Positions 10,978 through 23,322 of a DNA stretch of 64,000 nt are shown here, in pieces (within the stretch, counting starts at the first letter, position 1; every line of letters starts with the position of its first letter). This DNA comes from Anthopleura xanthogrammica. Its lineage: Eukaryota > Cnidaria > Anthozoa > Actiniaria > Actiniidae. Position numbers and translations under genes: made by a program. The stretch is from assembly GCA_964019055.1 (NCBI GenBank), contig OZ025207.1, positions 15,589,357-15,653,356 of the forward strand. Reading direction: 5' to 3'. The notes beneath the pieces were generated by a model. That model was not told the origin of the DNA. It ran no database searches and was given only the letters and a program-made list of their open reading frames with translations.

Positions 10978-12186
10978 ATGAACAGACTCTCTACATTAGT
11001 TCTATGCTTGGTAATCTTGATGGGAATTGTTCAGGCAAGCGGCTCATCGTTAGGTAAGAAGCTCCTTAAGTAAGTAAAACATCAAAGTTATCGATACCCT
11101 GATACAACCTTTGTGCTGATCTAAGTCAGAGTACGGCTAACTCACAAATTGAATTGAAATTTAACTTGTTAAGTTTTGAGGAGGAAGGAAAACCGTAGAA
11201 TCTGAAGAAAAACCCTCAAACCAAAGTGCGAGATCTAACAAACTCTACTCACATGTGATGCCGTCGAGTCCAGGAATCAAACCAAGTGTATTCCAGAAGT
11301 GAGATGCGAGTGCAATACCACTACGCCACTCTTGGTACCCCTCCCCCCAAAAAAACCGGCATCTTGTCTGATCCAAAAGGGAAAATAATCATCCCTTACC
11401 TTAAACGTGACTTTATAGTACAATGCATAGTTTTGATCCCTGCTGCTAAAGTCACTTTTAGTTTTCTTTACGGAAATTAGTCTATTTCAACAGGGAATGT
11501 CTAGCGGCTATTTACCTCTATTAAAATATACTTCTACTGCAGTATTGACTATGTTATTATTGGAACGGAAAATATTGAGTTATTGAGAAAACTTTAGAAT
11601 TCCCTTATAGTGGTTATAGTGGTTAAACAAATACAATATTGGTTTTCACTTTGGCCCACGTTCGCTTACGCACAGTATATATCACTACATTCAATATTGC
11701 ATATACATCTCTCAATTTACATGTATATTTTTACGGAGGGAGGAATACCCTCGTGGCAAGGGAGAGAACTTTAACAACACATCAAACAAACTCAATTCAC
11801 TTATGCGGTTCAGTCGATCGAGTATAGAACCCGCGACCCCATACAAGCTTGCAGTGTAGTAGCAGGTGTAAGAGACAGCGGCGTAGCAAAGTATTGTCAT
11901 TCCGCTGTCAACAGGTGGTCTTAGAAACGTTCTAACTCCAAGGTCCAATTAAATTGCGCAGAAGTCATCAATAATCAATAATCTTGGCATTCACGTAATT
12001 ATTTTATTCATTCATTCAACTCGAAATGCAGATCGCCCGAACTTTGAAGAACAAAGTCAAGACGAATACGAAGCGTTTCTTGAGGCAAGAAAAGTGAATC
12101 AAGAAATGGAAAAAGACGCCCTTTTGAGCGACGGCCCACCAGGCAAGCACAATCGATGGGGTGGCACAGGAAAGAGAAATTATTAG
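10978..12186 (+). CDS. Secreted peptide precursor, NRWGGT-amide type (gene 2)
   Basis: Two exons, 10978-11053 and 12032-12186, joined in phase 1 (TTAG|GTAAG donor, AATGCAG acceptor), give 76 residues. The signal peptide (MNRLSTLVLCLVILMGIVQA) is nearly identical to gene 1. The spacer is longer-range acidic (EEQSQDEYEAFLEARK). The product region reads LLSDGPPGKHNRWGGT, GKR, NY. GKR predicts a C-terminal Thr-amide. No dibasic site precedes it closely, so the N-terminus may arise by cleavage after the acidic residue (SD|GPP), a mode described for cnidarian precursors, giving GPPGKHNRWGGT-amide with a protective Pro-Pro. Exon 2 is exactly 155 nt, as in gene 1. AATAAA at 12274-12279 is a good polyadenylation signal. 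The intron holds SINE copies. This is a tandem duplicate of gene 1; function unknown. Confidence 0.87.
11085..11335 (-). mobile_element. tRNA-derived SINE in intron of gene 2
   Basis: Reading the minus strand from 11335, an A-box-like 'tggcgtagtggtattgcactc' is followed by a B-box-like 'ggtttgattcctgg'. Then come the body 'acaaactctactcacatg' (seen on +) and the 'gtacggctaactcacaaatt' tail. Same family as the copies at about 1688, 20610, 21185, 23740, 52745 and 62640. Confidence 0.65.
11725..11900 (-). mobile_element. Second, degraded SINE copy in intron of gene 2
   Basis: The + strand shows 'ggagggaggaataccctcg', 'gggagagaactttaacaacac' and 'caaacaaactcaattcactt', then 'agtatagaacccgcgaccc' resembling a decayed B box. 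This matches the body of the same SINE family, with less conservation. Confidence 0.45.
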
Positions 12187-14667
12187 AATTTTTTTTAAAT
12201 TTAAAGTCCTCAGCTTTATAGTTTTGAAAATGGCAAAATTACGAGACGTTTCCTGAAAATTTAATTGGAAAAAAATAAACAAATAAATAAAGGAAGTATT
12301 ACATGGTAAGAATACAAACAAAGGAAGGAAGAAAAGTAAATAGGAAGTTAGTAATATATGGAAAAGGAATAGATTACTATATAAGGAAAATAAAGAATCT
12401 TACATTCATTTTCGTCTCGAGTACTTGTTCACTGATTCGAAAGGGGGAAAATAACTTGGTAGAGCCGATGTACATAAACGTTGATAAAATGTAAAAAATA
12501 GCGAGTGGAGTACTAGACTCCCATACATTTACTGTAAATTTTCAGCTTTGTTTGTCCGAGTCGTGCGGGGGTCCAGTGGTGTGAAATCTATTTTTAGAAA
12601 AACCGCGCTGCGCTATTGAACTGTTCTTTTTTGTCATATCAACCAACATTGGCAGCCACTTCTTTTGTAGCAGTTTCTCTTAGCGGGGACCATTTCAAAA
12701 TATCTATAGCACTTCAAAATATGGTTGAGAGTTGGTTTCATTTCAGGGTTTTGATATGCTTCATCAACACAATATGAATATATAATATGCTTCGTCAACA
12801 CAAACCCTGATCTATAGCACTCCAAGTTGCACCTGGAACAGTTTTTAGTATTTATATTCTGAATTGCTTACATCAAAGTTACAACCACCTGACATTTTTT
12901 TCTGTAATTGTTTCCCTATCGCTCAAAACTCCCACAAGCTTTAAAGTACTCACAATAACGCCTGTTTCCTTATCGCTCAAAACTCCCACAAGCTCTAAAG
13001 TACTCTAAAGCAGAATCCCAAACACAATAACGCCTCTTAATAGTTCTTTTCGGCATGGACTTTTTCCCATGTCATTCCCTTGAATTCTTTGTTTTCTGGA
13101 AACGCTTGGCAAGATATTAATATGGATACAACTGAAACAAAGAATCCTATTTCCAAAAACAATTGATGACATGTGGTCTTTAATGGGAACATATTACGCC
13201 CATGCTTCAAAGGTTGATTTTAAGTGAACTTGCCAATTAACCACGTTTTTTTGGGACAGACATTGGAGTCGTTATATATGCTAACAGAACCGTATCCATT
13301 TCTTATGACGAGAGCATAATTAATTACAAATTCGAATTATACTTCAGCGCCTTATTATGGCTATTAGCCCCTTTTTGGAGCCGGTCCTTGTTGAATGAGC
13401 ATTAATTTACTAAGAAAGCTCCTTCCCTCCCCCGACACACATGCTTGTTATACAAATAAACTGGCCAATGGGATCGCTATGGTGAACCCGTATACGCAGG
13501 ATTTTTCATGAGGAGGGCCACCTCCTACTAACTTCAATAAATCATCCCCCCCCCCCCCCCCCAACAAGACAAGCACTTTTCAAGTAAACTGCCTAATGGA
13601 GGTGGAGGGTTAATATATCCACCCTAGGGACCAGTCCTCGGTGGATATTCTTCTGTCTATCAACTCCAAACCCAATACACAATGTGCATCAAAGCTCACA
13701 AAACAAAAATGGAACAAGGAAATCAAAGGAATTATAAAGGGGAAAAAATGCTCTGTTATTTTCGTCTATTGAAATACTTACATTTCCATAAAAAGTGTCA
13801 ATTAAAAACATTGTCAGATGAATTTTTAGAGAAGCAAAGGACTGAGTACAAAATTTGATACTGAAGGGCTTCTTTAATTTTCATAGAATGAATAACGTCG
13901 ATCCACATCATAATATATACTAAAGTGATGTAGCCAATAAGAGCCCTCTTAGTAACATCGTCATAAACTTTTTTGAGTCCTGAACTACTCGCAGTAACTC
14001 ATGTCTGACACACAAGTGTGGTAGCCTGTTATGGCCCTGACACGCGGTCTTGCACGCAAAGTTGCTAACGACCGAGTTTTCGTGGGATGTCACACGTACC
14101 AACCTTTCCTACAACAAAACTATAAATTATGGAAAGCTGCTCACACAATGCAGAATTCCGGCCAGCGGTACTAGAAAAAATCAGATTTCATTGGCTTAGA
14201 ACATAAAACTAGTATCGACAACGTCGCAGTTTGCAGAATTGCAGAAGTAGATCTTGGTTATACAGTTATATGTAGTTGATGGTAACGTTGCACCCAACTT
14301 GACCAGGGTTTCATTTTTTCCAAACCTCTTCCCAAAGCTAGCCTTGTTTTGCTTTGGTTTTCAAAGGGGTTTTCCAGGAAAACTAAGTGCGTAAACAGAG
14401 CAAATATCGTAGGTGAGTGTTGGGATAAACAGTGCGACCGACAGATATATCAATCGGCTGCTGCGGAGCAACAAATATTCTCTCACTTATACCCATGGGT
14501 ATAATATTTACCAAAAGAAAATCCCTATTGCAATGCATAAGAAAAAGCCTATATATATATACAGTGCGTTTGGTCAGTTTTGTTAGACGCAGTATGTCGA
14601 ATGCACGACCGAATTTCCTACTCACATCCCTAGCTCGTGCCAGAGGCTGATATTGTCACAAAGTCAG
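12187..14667. other. Intergenic, no supported gene
   Basis: Contains a direct repeat of about 55 bp ('tatcgctcaaaactcccaca' near 12917 and again near 12971), a poly-C run near 13548 and the minus-strand frame 13920-14102. That frame has several cysteines but no signal peptide or CX6C motif, and I do not accept it. Confidence 0.45.
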
Positions 14668-16955
14668 TTAATCACTTGTTTTGGTATCAATTTTTTGAAC
14701 TCGTCTTCGCTCTTTCTTGAGACGCCATGGTGACGCGACTAGATGTTTCCTTGTCGCTGTGGGCTCGCAAAGCTTCCTTCCAGTTTGACACAAGGTCTTT
14801 AGTGCATCTGTTAATTTAATTGCTTGACTTGCTAAAATGAACTCTTTTACGCCCATTGACGTCAAACCTTGTCTTTGATGTTGGGATCCCATAGTTGTTT
14901 GGTTTGGTAAATCATTGCAGTGTAGTCTCGTGAATGAGCACATTTCTTCCAGAGCTGGTTCTATCTCTTCTAAGTACTATTCCAAATAATCAAACAAGCT
15001 TTATTAGTAATCATTGATAGAACTGATGGGTAATAGAGCGGTTATCATATGAGTGGGAAACATACGATACTATGGACCTTAAGCAACTCGAAATCTAGAA
15101 CGGGGACGTGAGATCTGAGGTTTCAGAACTGTGATTTAATGATAGAGAAAGATCTGAAAAAGGTGTTACTCCTTGATCTCAAGACGTGAACGACGTGCAA
15201 TTGCTCAACTATCGCATTCTGGCGAGAACGATATCGTCTTTTCTCGTCGTTCAGATACTGACGTTCCCGTTCGAGATTTCGAGTTGCTTAAGGTCCCTAT
15301 TGACTTACAGCACGTACATGGTACGACATGCTGTAACATTGACGCGTGGTTACTGCTACAGTAAGTTATACGGTACGACCACACTGCGGCTACGATTTTC
15401 CCACTTCTACAAAAACCGCTCTATACGGGCTGTTGGAGGTCATTGTAAAGCTGAGACTCGAATCTTCATTTCAAGCGAAAGGAGGTAATCAGCTTTGGTA
15501 TTTCACTCTTTTTCACCCAAGCATTGATCTCCTAAATTGAATTCCTAATTCGTAAGGACTGTCACAAAGTACCCTCAGGCTAACAACAATAGCTTTGATA
15601 ATTCTTAAGTTGTGGCTAAGTAGCTAATGACATCGTTATTATAGTATTTACATTCATTTACTTAGAGAATATGATGATTTTCTTTGGTAATGAATAAAGG
15701 AAACTAAATGGCTTATGTTTTACAGTGAGGACACTCGAACCGTGAACACTTTGAGGTTTTTTCATACTTTTTTTCTCTCCTTTATCCCTTGTGTGAATCG
15801 ATTGGAAATATGATTTATTTTGAACAATAAGATTATTTGAGTTCAGTGCTTCATTTTCAGAGGGTTTGAAGCAGTAGAAAGTTCATAAGTGTTCATGGTT
15901 CGAGTGTCCTCACTGTAATTGTTTAACAAAGATGGCCAAGCATATGTCCACCATCATGATCAGTAACGAATATTTTCACCAAAACAATTATATATTGTAT
16001 TCGAACTCATAAATCATTTGACCAAGAAGAGATAGATAGATAAATACTTTATTACAAACCAGTATTCACGAAACGGTTCGTCCACATGAGCAGAATGTTA
16101 TATGCTCGCTTATGTCTTAAACTACTTACGAATATGCTTTGGTTTACTTGACTGATAAGTAATGCTATTATAGACCTTTCTACACCGTTCATTTCACGGC
16201 TTCTATCATCTAGTGAGTTAATACCAAATAATTCAAATTCAGTTTTTTGGTATAACTATTACCATGCGAGATTATTGAGAGTGCCGTCTTTTCCACTTGC
16301 TTAATAACCGATTACTTATTTCTGGAATGGCGTGATAAAAAACTGGCGAACAGTCTTATACATGTGCAACATAATCTTATGTTTATATAAACGTAAATAT
16401 AAGCGTTTATTAGCTTTTTTGATAATATTATTAATGTGCTTATTCCAGCGAAGAGTATTGGAGAGTTGTCAGAGTAAAGAAAATCCATTTTTAGTGAGAA
16501 ATACTAATTGCGACTTGAATTGAATTCTAGATTCCAAATCAAACTGGCTCAATATAGACTTGCGTTATCATATTGACACAAAACAAACCAATTATTTTTT
16601 TGCAATAGAAAAGATCGAACAGAACATACAAACAAGTTGGTTAATTAGAATGCATAATTAAGAAAATTAAACTGTAATAATAATACTCTAAGAAGTATTT
16701 AGTTTTGTAAGAAGGGAAAATAGTGTAGCGAACAGTAGCTAAGTTTACGAGAAACTCCGTAGTAGTAGTTTTAAAAATCAATAAAAAGACTTAAACTATT
16801 TTAAAAGGATTTTGTTATGCTCTTACCTGAACCATTCGTCGACCTCTTCTTCTGCACTTGCATCTCTTAGAAACTTTTCCAACTTGAACATGAAACGTTT
16901 CTACGCAAACAGCGAGGAATAACAGTACGATTGATGCGTACTTTAGTACATCCAT
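14668..16955 (-). CDS. FHxxVGK/CX6C secreted peptide precursor, member 1
   Basis: Exon 1 (16955-16827, 43 residues) encodes a signal peptide (MDVLKYASIVLLFLAVCVET) and then FHVQVGKVSKR and an Arg/Cys-rich stretch (CKCRRRGRR), ending at a GTAAG donor in phase 0. Exon 2 (14964-14668, 98 residues, acceptor TTAGAAGAG) starts IEPALEEMC. It holds two Cys-x6-Cys motifs: MCSFTRLHCND about residue 51 and LCQTGRKLCEP about 102. The Arg/Lys-rich tail has RLKKERRR. Total 141 residues. The LEE(M/L)C-x-FT-xx-HC(ND) and C-x6-CEP patterns match the members at 43784-46058 and 50358-51001, which pairs the exons across a 1.9-kb intron full of MITEs. The expected role is a secreted signalling peptide cleaved by convertases; no known family recognised. 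Two additional cysteines in exon 1 are unique to this copy. The exact acceptor is the weakest point. Confidence 0.75.
15034..15423. mobile_element. MITE with TAGAGCGGTT termini
   Basis: Termini TAGAGCGGTT (15034-15043) and AACCGCTCTA (15414-15423), followed inside by gtgggaaa/tttcccac. A long internal stem pairs 15075-15110 ('ggaccttaagcaactcgaaa...') with 15261-15296. No coding capacity; the overlapping short frames are by-products. Lies in the intron of peptide member 1. Confidence 0.75.
15723..15915. mobile_element. Tc1/mariner-like MITE with TA target duplication
   Basis: A 193-bp element with 29-bp inverted termini beginning CAGTGAGGACACTCGAACC and ending in its reverse complement, with two or so mismatches. 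It is flanked by TA at 15721-15722 and 15916-15917. CAGT termini with TA duplication fit Tc1/mariner-mobilised MITEs. Intronic in peptide member 1. Confidence 0.85.
16028..16260 (-). mobile_element. Possible LINE 3' end
   Basis: 'gaagagatagatagataaat' followed by 'actttattacaaacc' on + reads, on minus, as a 3' untranslated region closing in an (ATCT)n tail. This resembles the tails of the fragments at 8585-8912 and 62404-62640. No recognisable coding part remains. Confidence 0.3.
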
Positions 16956-17035
16956 AGTGTAGAAAAGACTTTACGCAAAAGGCTGTCCTGTTTTTCAGTC
17001 AAGTCTCTTAGTGAGCGAGTTCTTGCAAACCGGCC

Positions 17036-17043
17036 TTTATAAA
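17036..17043 (-). promoter_or_regulatory. TATA box of peptide member 1
   Basis: On the minus strand CTTTATAAAGG lies about 85 bp upstream of the start codon at 16955. That spacing suits a short 5'UTR. No initiator was assigned. Confidence 0.55.
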
Positions 17044-17049
17044 GAAATC

Positions 17050-20000
17050 GTCAGTGTTGGAGCATATGCTAGAACCTCGGGAGCTTTCCTTGAACTAAAT
17101 TTTCTACGCTGGAATCCTTCTTTTATCCCTATTAGAACAACACCAAGCCCCTTGAAACCATCAACGCTACTCTTGACAATCTCAGAGGATTATATCGTGT
17201 ATTGACCACCCAACTACGCTATCTCTTTACTACATGCACAAACTGCTAAGAGCACCCGGATGTAGTGTAGTTACTTAGTTTTAATAGATAAAGCAAGCCG
17301 AAGTAGTAGCGGCAAATTGTGTTATCACTAAAGATTCTGTGTACAGAGTTCTAGCCTGTTCGTTGACCGCGGTTTTTTGGCTGGCTTGTATCTTTCGACG
17401 ATTCAAGTATGTTTTGGTTAATTGTGTAAAACTAAGCCTGATTATCTAGTAGTGTATAAGAAGGAAGTGTATCGCATTATGACTGTGTCTTTTATCAGCT
17501 CCATAATAAACACATGGTAATAATCTTTATTTGTTGCTTAAAGATTCCCTCGAAAGACTAACAGTCTGAAGGTCCCATAGCTGGAGGGCATGCGCGCGCG
17601 TTTTTGGCGCCAACGTTATCGCCAAATCCACAGGAAACCCATCAGTATCATCTATGGCTATCAAAACATTTGGTCGCAAAGAATTTTCTGTTATACCGAA
17701 AAATAACTATATATAATTCCTTAAAACCCTCTGGATTTGCAATGGCTGTTCAATGGCTATTCTAGACCAATATAATCCGGATGAGCAATACGGTGAGATG
17801 GCATGGCGTGCACGTGGCCGTTTCAATAAAACTTACGAACAGTCTGGATGGAGTATACGGAGATGATGCGTGGGCATTCTCAGTGGGAAAACAGTTTCCC
17901 TTTTGGTTCAAAACAACTAGCGATAACGCCACGCCCCTTTCTAGATGTTGGGAGACTTGTGCATTCTAAATGCGTGAACTTGGCATTCCCCATACTACAA
18001 ATACCTACCCCTACATTATCAAATATTTTGATGAAGCGTCACGCCAACATTCGTAATTAAGTAATTATGCCCACGCCTCTTATATAAACTAATTAATTGT
18101 CCTATATAATCATTCTAATAAAGTTACTAGTATTAATGATAGTAATGAAAAGCACTTTTCGTAATGAGCGTTTGACGCATTTAACTATTTTATTCTAGGG
18201 TGTAATATTTTTTTCCAATCCCATCAGTCCTCAAAAATTAATTTTCATCACTACGTTGTTTTAGTCAGATGGAAACTAAGAAGGAAATAATACTAAAGAG
18301 AATATATTCCAAATTGAAAACGTTAGACAAATATTATGCAAAGGAAAACAATATACAAAAATACGGCCGGATAGATCTTGTGACACTGTCATCAAACATT
18401 TCATTTGTACAAAGTTTTCCCAAATGGATTGAAGTCGATGCCAACTCACTCCTAAATATTCATTTAGGAACTACCGTACTTGAAAGTATTTAGTTTTTAT
18501 TCTTAAAATCCTGTATTAACGAAGAAATGGTGCGTTTTTGTTAGGGTCTTCTTTTCCCCTTGAGGTATGTTTCTCTGGTTTATTCACACCCAATCGATTT
18601 AGGTCTAATCCCTTGTAATAACATATCTTAAATTAATGAAACTCTGGGAAGTGTTAATTCATATGTTGAAGACGTTTTAACAGCTCTAGTAGTTCGAATT
18701 TGTCATGGTTCTTTTCAACGGTCTTAAGAACTTACCGACCGATTACAAAACGACATTTGAGTTCAAACAACAACAAAGTCTTGGGTCAGTATCAAGTTAC
18801 GTTACTGATTCCTGGATTGAAAAATTTTATGTTCAGAACCGCTAACAAAAAACGATGATATAAAAGCGCGTATTCAAGACGAATCATTCTTACTCCTTCA
18901 TATAACTTATTTATCCAATCTAAGACCATTCAGAGATAAATAGAGCTCAAAAACAGATAGAAAAGGTATTGGGTAAAGGTTTGCCTTCTTGACCGGTGTT
19001 TTACACTCGTTCTCGTACTAAATGGTCATTTTTAAAAGCTGACACTGGTGTTGAAACGGAGTGAAGACAGATGACAGGGTTAGAGTCCAAACGATATATA
19101 ATACTACAACTATTATTTCTGATGCACATATTTCAACACTAAAATAAGTTCATTTATCGTACAGACTTTTGATCTCTGCTGGGTATTTGTAATCATCGAG
19201 CAAGGTAGAAACAACGATAACATGCGTTATAAACTTGCAGCTCAGTTTGTTGCAGTTCATACTCATTGTCAAAACTTAAACTAAAAGAAGAGAACAGCAG
19301 CTGCAAAGATGGCCTGTCCGGGAAGGGGTAAGGGTAGTAAAGATTTAGCAGGGGAGGGGTATGGAGGGATTTTGACTCGTCCAAAGTGGATGACTCGGCA
19401 AATCCAGTTATAAATGCCTTCGTTCAGTTTTTGAACTTGAAAAGAGGGATTTCCGGATTCATGGAACCTTCCCCCGGATACGCCTCCGTGGGTTATGTTG
19501 TTTTAGATTACTCTCTAGTTAAGGTCTGATATCATTTTACAAATGAAAAAAGCCTGAAATAAGGTAATTGTTCTAGCAATCCTAGAAAGGGGGGAGGGGG
19601 ATTAAGGGGGCTAGTTACCTATTGTGCTAAGGTGTAAAATCCCTTATTGGGACATTAGAGGGGGAAGAGTGGTAAGACCTACTCATATTTCCAAAGACAA
19701 GCCGAGCATGCATGCATGTTGCGTAGAAGATGCAGGAAAGTTTTCTTTACTGATAGAGAATTTACTTTTTCTGTGAGGATACGAATACACGAAGTCGTTT
19801 AGAGAAAACTGCTCTTCTCTCTTAACAATAAAGAACATTGATAAATACTCTCTATACGCAAAGGCTTGAGAGATCAATGATATCGACAATGATCATACGA
19901 TACTAAAGATGTTACAGGGTCAGTCTCAGCTCAGACATGCACTCGCTATTATCTTACATTACCAAAACTCAACGTATATCAAGGCAAGAGTTTATCATAT

Positions 20001-20600
20001 CCAAAGGAAGGGTTTCCCGTAGCTTCCTATATATCTAGCCAATTCGCTTTCAAGTAATCAATTTCATTTTAATTAGTCAGTGGGACCGGTATTGCGTGGG
20101 AGTGATGTAATCCATTCCGTGATCGATATCTTTCGGAAGCGTTCTAGTTGGCATTAAGTTTCGAAAAAACGTTAAGAATCTAGTGCATTCCACAGCACAT
20201 AAATTCAAATAAAGCCTTTAAAGGAAAAGGGTTTTCTTTGTCTTGTATTTGAGAAAATGATTGAAACAATTATTCATATTAAAGATCGTACCAAAAACCT
20301 CGCATAGAAAAAGGTATTGAGATTGAATGATTTTTTTATATTTTGGTAAGAGCGATTACATGTGGTGATTGAGAGCTAATGCCAACTAATGATTGAGGAA
20401 TTTCTAGATATGGTTGTCGATTTTGTTTTTTTCTAGAGTTTGAAAAAAATAGATATTTTTAGCATAGGAAACAATTCTAGAAACATATGGCAAAATTAAA
20501 GGACGGGAAAAAGCCAGAACTTTTGCTAAAAGGAGAAGAAGAAAGAGAAGAAGAAAGAGAAGAAGAAAAAACCTTCAAATTTGATCGATACATATACCAT
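17050..20600. other. Intergenic, no supported gene
   Basis: Unique-looking AT-rich sequence, G-rich patches near 19320 and 19590-19680, and an (AAG/GAA)n stretch near 20537-20570. The frame at 18269-18493 (74 residues) has no recognisable domain. Confidence 0.5.
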
Positions 20601-20604
20601 TAAA

Positions 20605-20790
20605 ACAACCTCTAGGCTGATGCTGATAAAAGTCACGACACGTGCACGGCAAATTCACAAATCATTTGAGTCACATTAGCGTGCACATTAGGAATTTAGC
20701 GTGCTGGGTTTTGCGGACGGAGAAAACCCGGAGAACCCACGGGTAAAAAATCCTCGAATCAAAGGAGAGACCTAACAAAACGTTACTGAT
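20605..20790 (-). mobile_element. SINE copy
   Basis: The + strand carries 'aacaacctctaggctgatgc', 'cacggcaaattcacaaat', 'gcggacggagaaaacccgga' and 'aatcaaaggagagacctaac', the family's 3'-part and body in the usual order. The tRNA-like head is missing. Confidence 0.55.
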
Positions 20791-21184
20791 AAAGAAAGAA
20801 CAGACATTAATAAAGTTTTTATGGTATGTTCCAGTTCCAAAGTTCGGCCTTGGCTCTTCCAATGTAAACACAAACTCATTACGAAGGGAGGAAATTGGAA
20901 AGTAAAAAACGTCATAGTAATACGCTTAAGACGTCCGAGACATTACTTCGATATAAGATAAGAGATAATTTTTATTGTATCATGAAGACACGATATATCA
21001 GTGACGTCGTTACGTAGTCATTAGACTGACGCATGCGCACCAATAAAACACTACATTATCTGTGATGTAGAAAGAAATGATACTTATTCGTTTCTCTGAA
21101 GATCGCGGTCCCGGCTCTACAAATGATCCTCAATCGTGAGACAAATAATAGATAAATAAATAACTTTTTTTTAGTGGGATACAA

Positions 21185-21385
21185 ATTCAGTAAATGAATA
21201 CTAGCTTCCAATATTTGGCCTACTGTCACTCACACACACTACCTCTACACTATATATTCTATGCAAACAACTCAACTCACATGTTGATTTGTCAGAGGGA
21301 GGAAAAACCAGAAAACCTGGAGCGGAAAAAAACCTCGTGGCACAGGAAAGAACAATACATCAAACAAACTCAACTCACATATGAT
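21185..21385 (-). mobile_element. SINE copy
   Basis: The body motifs 'gaaaaaccagaaaacctgga' and 'caaactcaactcacatatga' are clear. A further 'aacaactcaactcacatgtt' lies 75 bp before, suggesting two overlapping or partly duplicated copies. Confidence 0.55.
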
Positions 21386-21497
21386 CCAAAAAATAAGTAT
21401 CATCTCTTTAACACTATTCCACGATGAATTATATTTTTCATTCTATTTTCTTTGATGTCTTTTAAAACTGAGAGCATTTGTTGCTTTTGATCAACGG

Positions 21498-21517
21498 ATG
21501 GGGGGGGGGGGGGGGGG
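21498..21517. repeat. Poly-G run
   Basis: An uninterrupted run of about 19 G. Similar homopolymer C/G runs occur near 6943, 13548, 27616, 40029 and 53096. Confidence 0.9.
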
Positions 21518-22699
21518 GCTATGGTTTGAGAGTATACTATTCAATAAGTCCTTGAATGGCGGATTACAATATCTTATTTTATTAGGAGATAACTAGGAAA
21601 GAGGAGAGGACAGGAGAGGACAGAAGTGTATAGGAGCACAGTAGAGTAGAGCAGAGCAGCATAGATCTTACAAATGGATCTGTTTCCCCCCCTGCTTTTT
21701 GTCTGTATGCAGTTTCAAGGATTAGTTTACCTCCCACTCAAGGAGGTTCATAACGTCTTTTTCTTTTGCGAACAGTTTAGCAGATTTTAATTGAAGACCA
21801 CAGCGATGTCTCGCCCGTCTCTAAAAGCAGAATCAAGTTACTCAGTCCAAGAAAAAAAACCCTGTCTTCAAGTTTCTTCTTGGGTGTCCCACTTAGAACA
21901 GGGAGTTATTAGGCGTTGCAAAGTCTTAGTTAATTTTTTAAACCTTTTGTCAATTGTTTAACTAGATTATAATATCAACATATTAAGTACTGAGTTATTA
22001 TTTTCAATTGCATTCTTACTTTTCAATGATTAACATTAGGTATAGTTTGAAATCCTGTACTTTTGCCTCCAAATAAACAGACAATAACTTTCAGTATTTG
22101 TTATTGAAAATAATTGGAAAATTCCGAGAACTTAAAGGTTTTAATTCCACATTTACTAATGTCAACACTCTAAAAAAGGAAAATATATTAGCACCTGTTT
22201 GCTGATATTTGCAAAAGAGAGCTGCGATAAAGAGGAAGAAGCCTGATCAAGAAAAAAAGTTTAATTTACCGGTGGAGAAAATCTTTAAAAAGCACTTGAA
22301 GGGTTGTGGCCTCTCACTGTGTGAGAAAACTACACTAACAAGCTATTGTCTCTGACCCACGCTAGGCTTATGTGTGGTATATGGACATAAGCATGATCGA
22401 TCGAGCTAATGGCCGGTAATACTAGACTGAGCCATCGTTAATCTGACATTAGGTTTTACAGCAAGAGGACACGACATGGAACTTGGTGTTAGGTTCATAC
22501 AGATATTTTTCTTGTCTATTTTGTAGGTTGTACAACCCTGCATGGTTTATGTGTTTGCTCTTGTATGGTGACTATTGTTACATTGTGTATAGTATAAGTG
22601 TTGGCCCTTGAGGACACTTGAAAGGCTAGACTACGTCTGTTGTCTGACCTGAAAACTTCTGAAATTGTTTTTTGAGATGTATCACTTAAAGAGAAAGAA

Positions 22700-22786
22700 A
22701 GACTGAAACAAAGAAAGAAGAGATGAAGGAAGGAAGGAAGGAAGGAAGGAAGGAAGGAAGGAAGGAAAGAAAGAAAAAGAGAGAGA
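22700..22786. repeat. (GGAA)n microsatellite
   Basis: About ten uninterrupted GGAA units at 22726-22766 are flanked by AAAG-type repeats. Confidence 0.95.
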
Positions 22787-23322
22787 AACTACGTAACATT
22801 ATTTAGAGAGATTTTTAAGTTCAGCGACTTCAAATCCCCCCTGAATCAATGAGGTTCTCAAAGTAATGTTGACTTTAATCTCACCGTTTGGAATTTCCAA
22901 GACTGTGAGAGCAGACACGTAGACACGTTATTCTGCATTGACCATAAACACTCTGAGATGCATGCAGTTCAGCGTGTCCTTCAATGCGTGCACTAAGGCG
23001 CGCATATTCCATAATACAACGTTTTAATATTGACCTCATTATAGATCAGTATCTCTTCATTTTAGATCAATATTTGATATATATCGATATCTGGCTGATA
23101 ACGGTCTAACATACTGTCTAACATAGTATAGGGTGTTAAGCTATGACGTATTTCCGGTCCAGATTCACATCAAAACCCCTGAAATGAAGTCAAGAAGGTA
23201 TCTGGAACTTATCTTGTATCTGTATCTAATATGCACGAAGAAAATGCGAGAAAGAAAAATCTTTACAGAAATAATTGTTGCGTTGGACCCGGAGTCACAC
23301 AGGTATTTTGGAGGCGTTCTAA

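Noticed and set aside
13920..14102. 60-residue minus frame with cysteines just downstream of peptide member 1
   Set aside because: No signal peptide, acceptor or family motif; probably chance.
15173..15540. Three overlapping frames of 63-100 residues
   Set aside because: They lie mainly inside the TAGAGCGGTT MITE and shift freely between frames.
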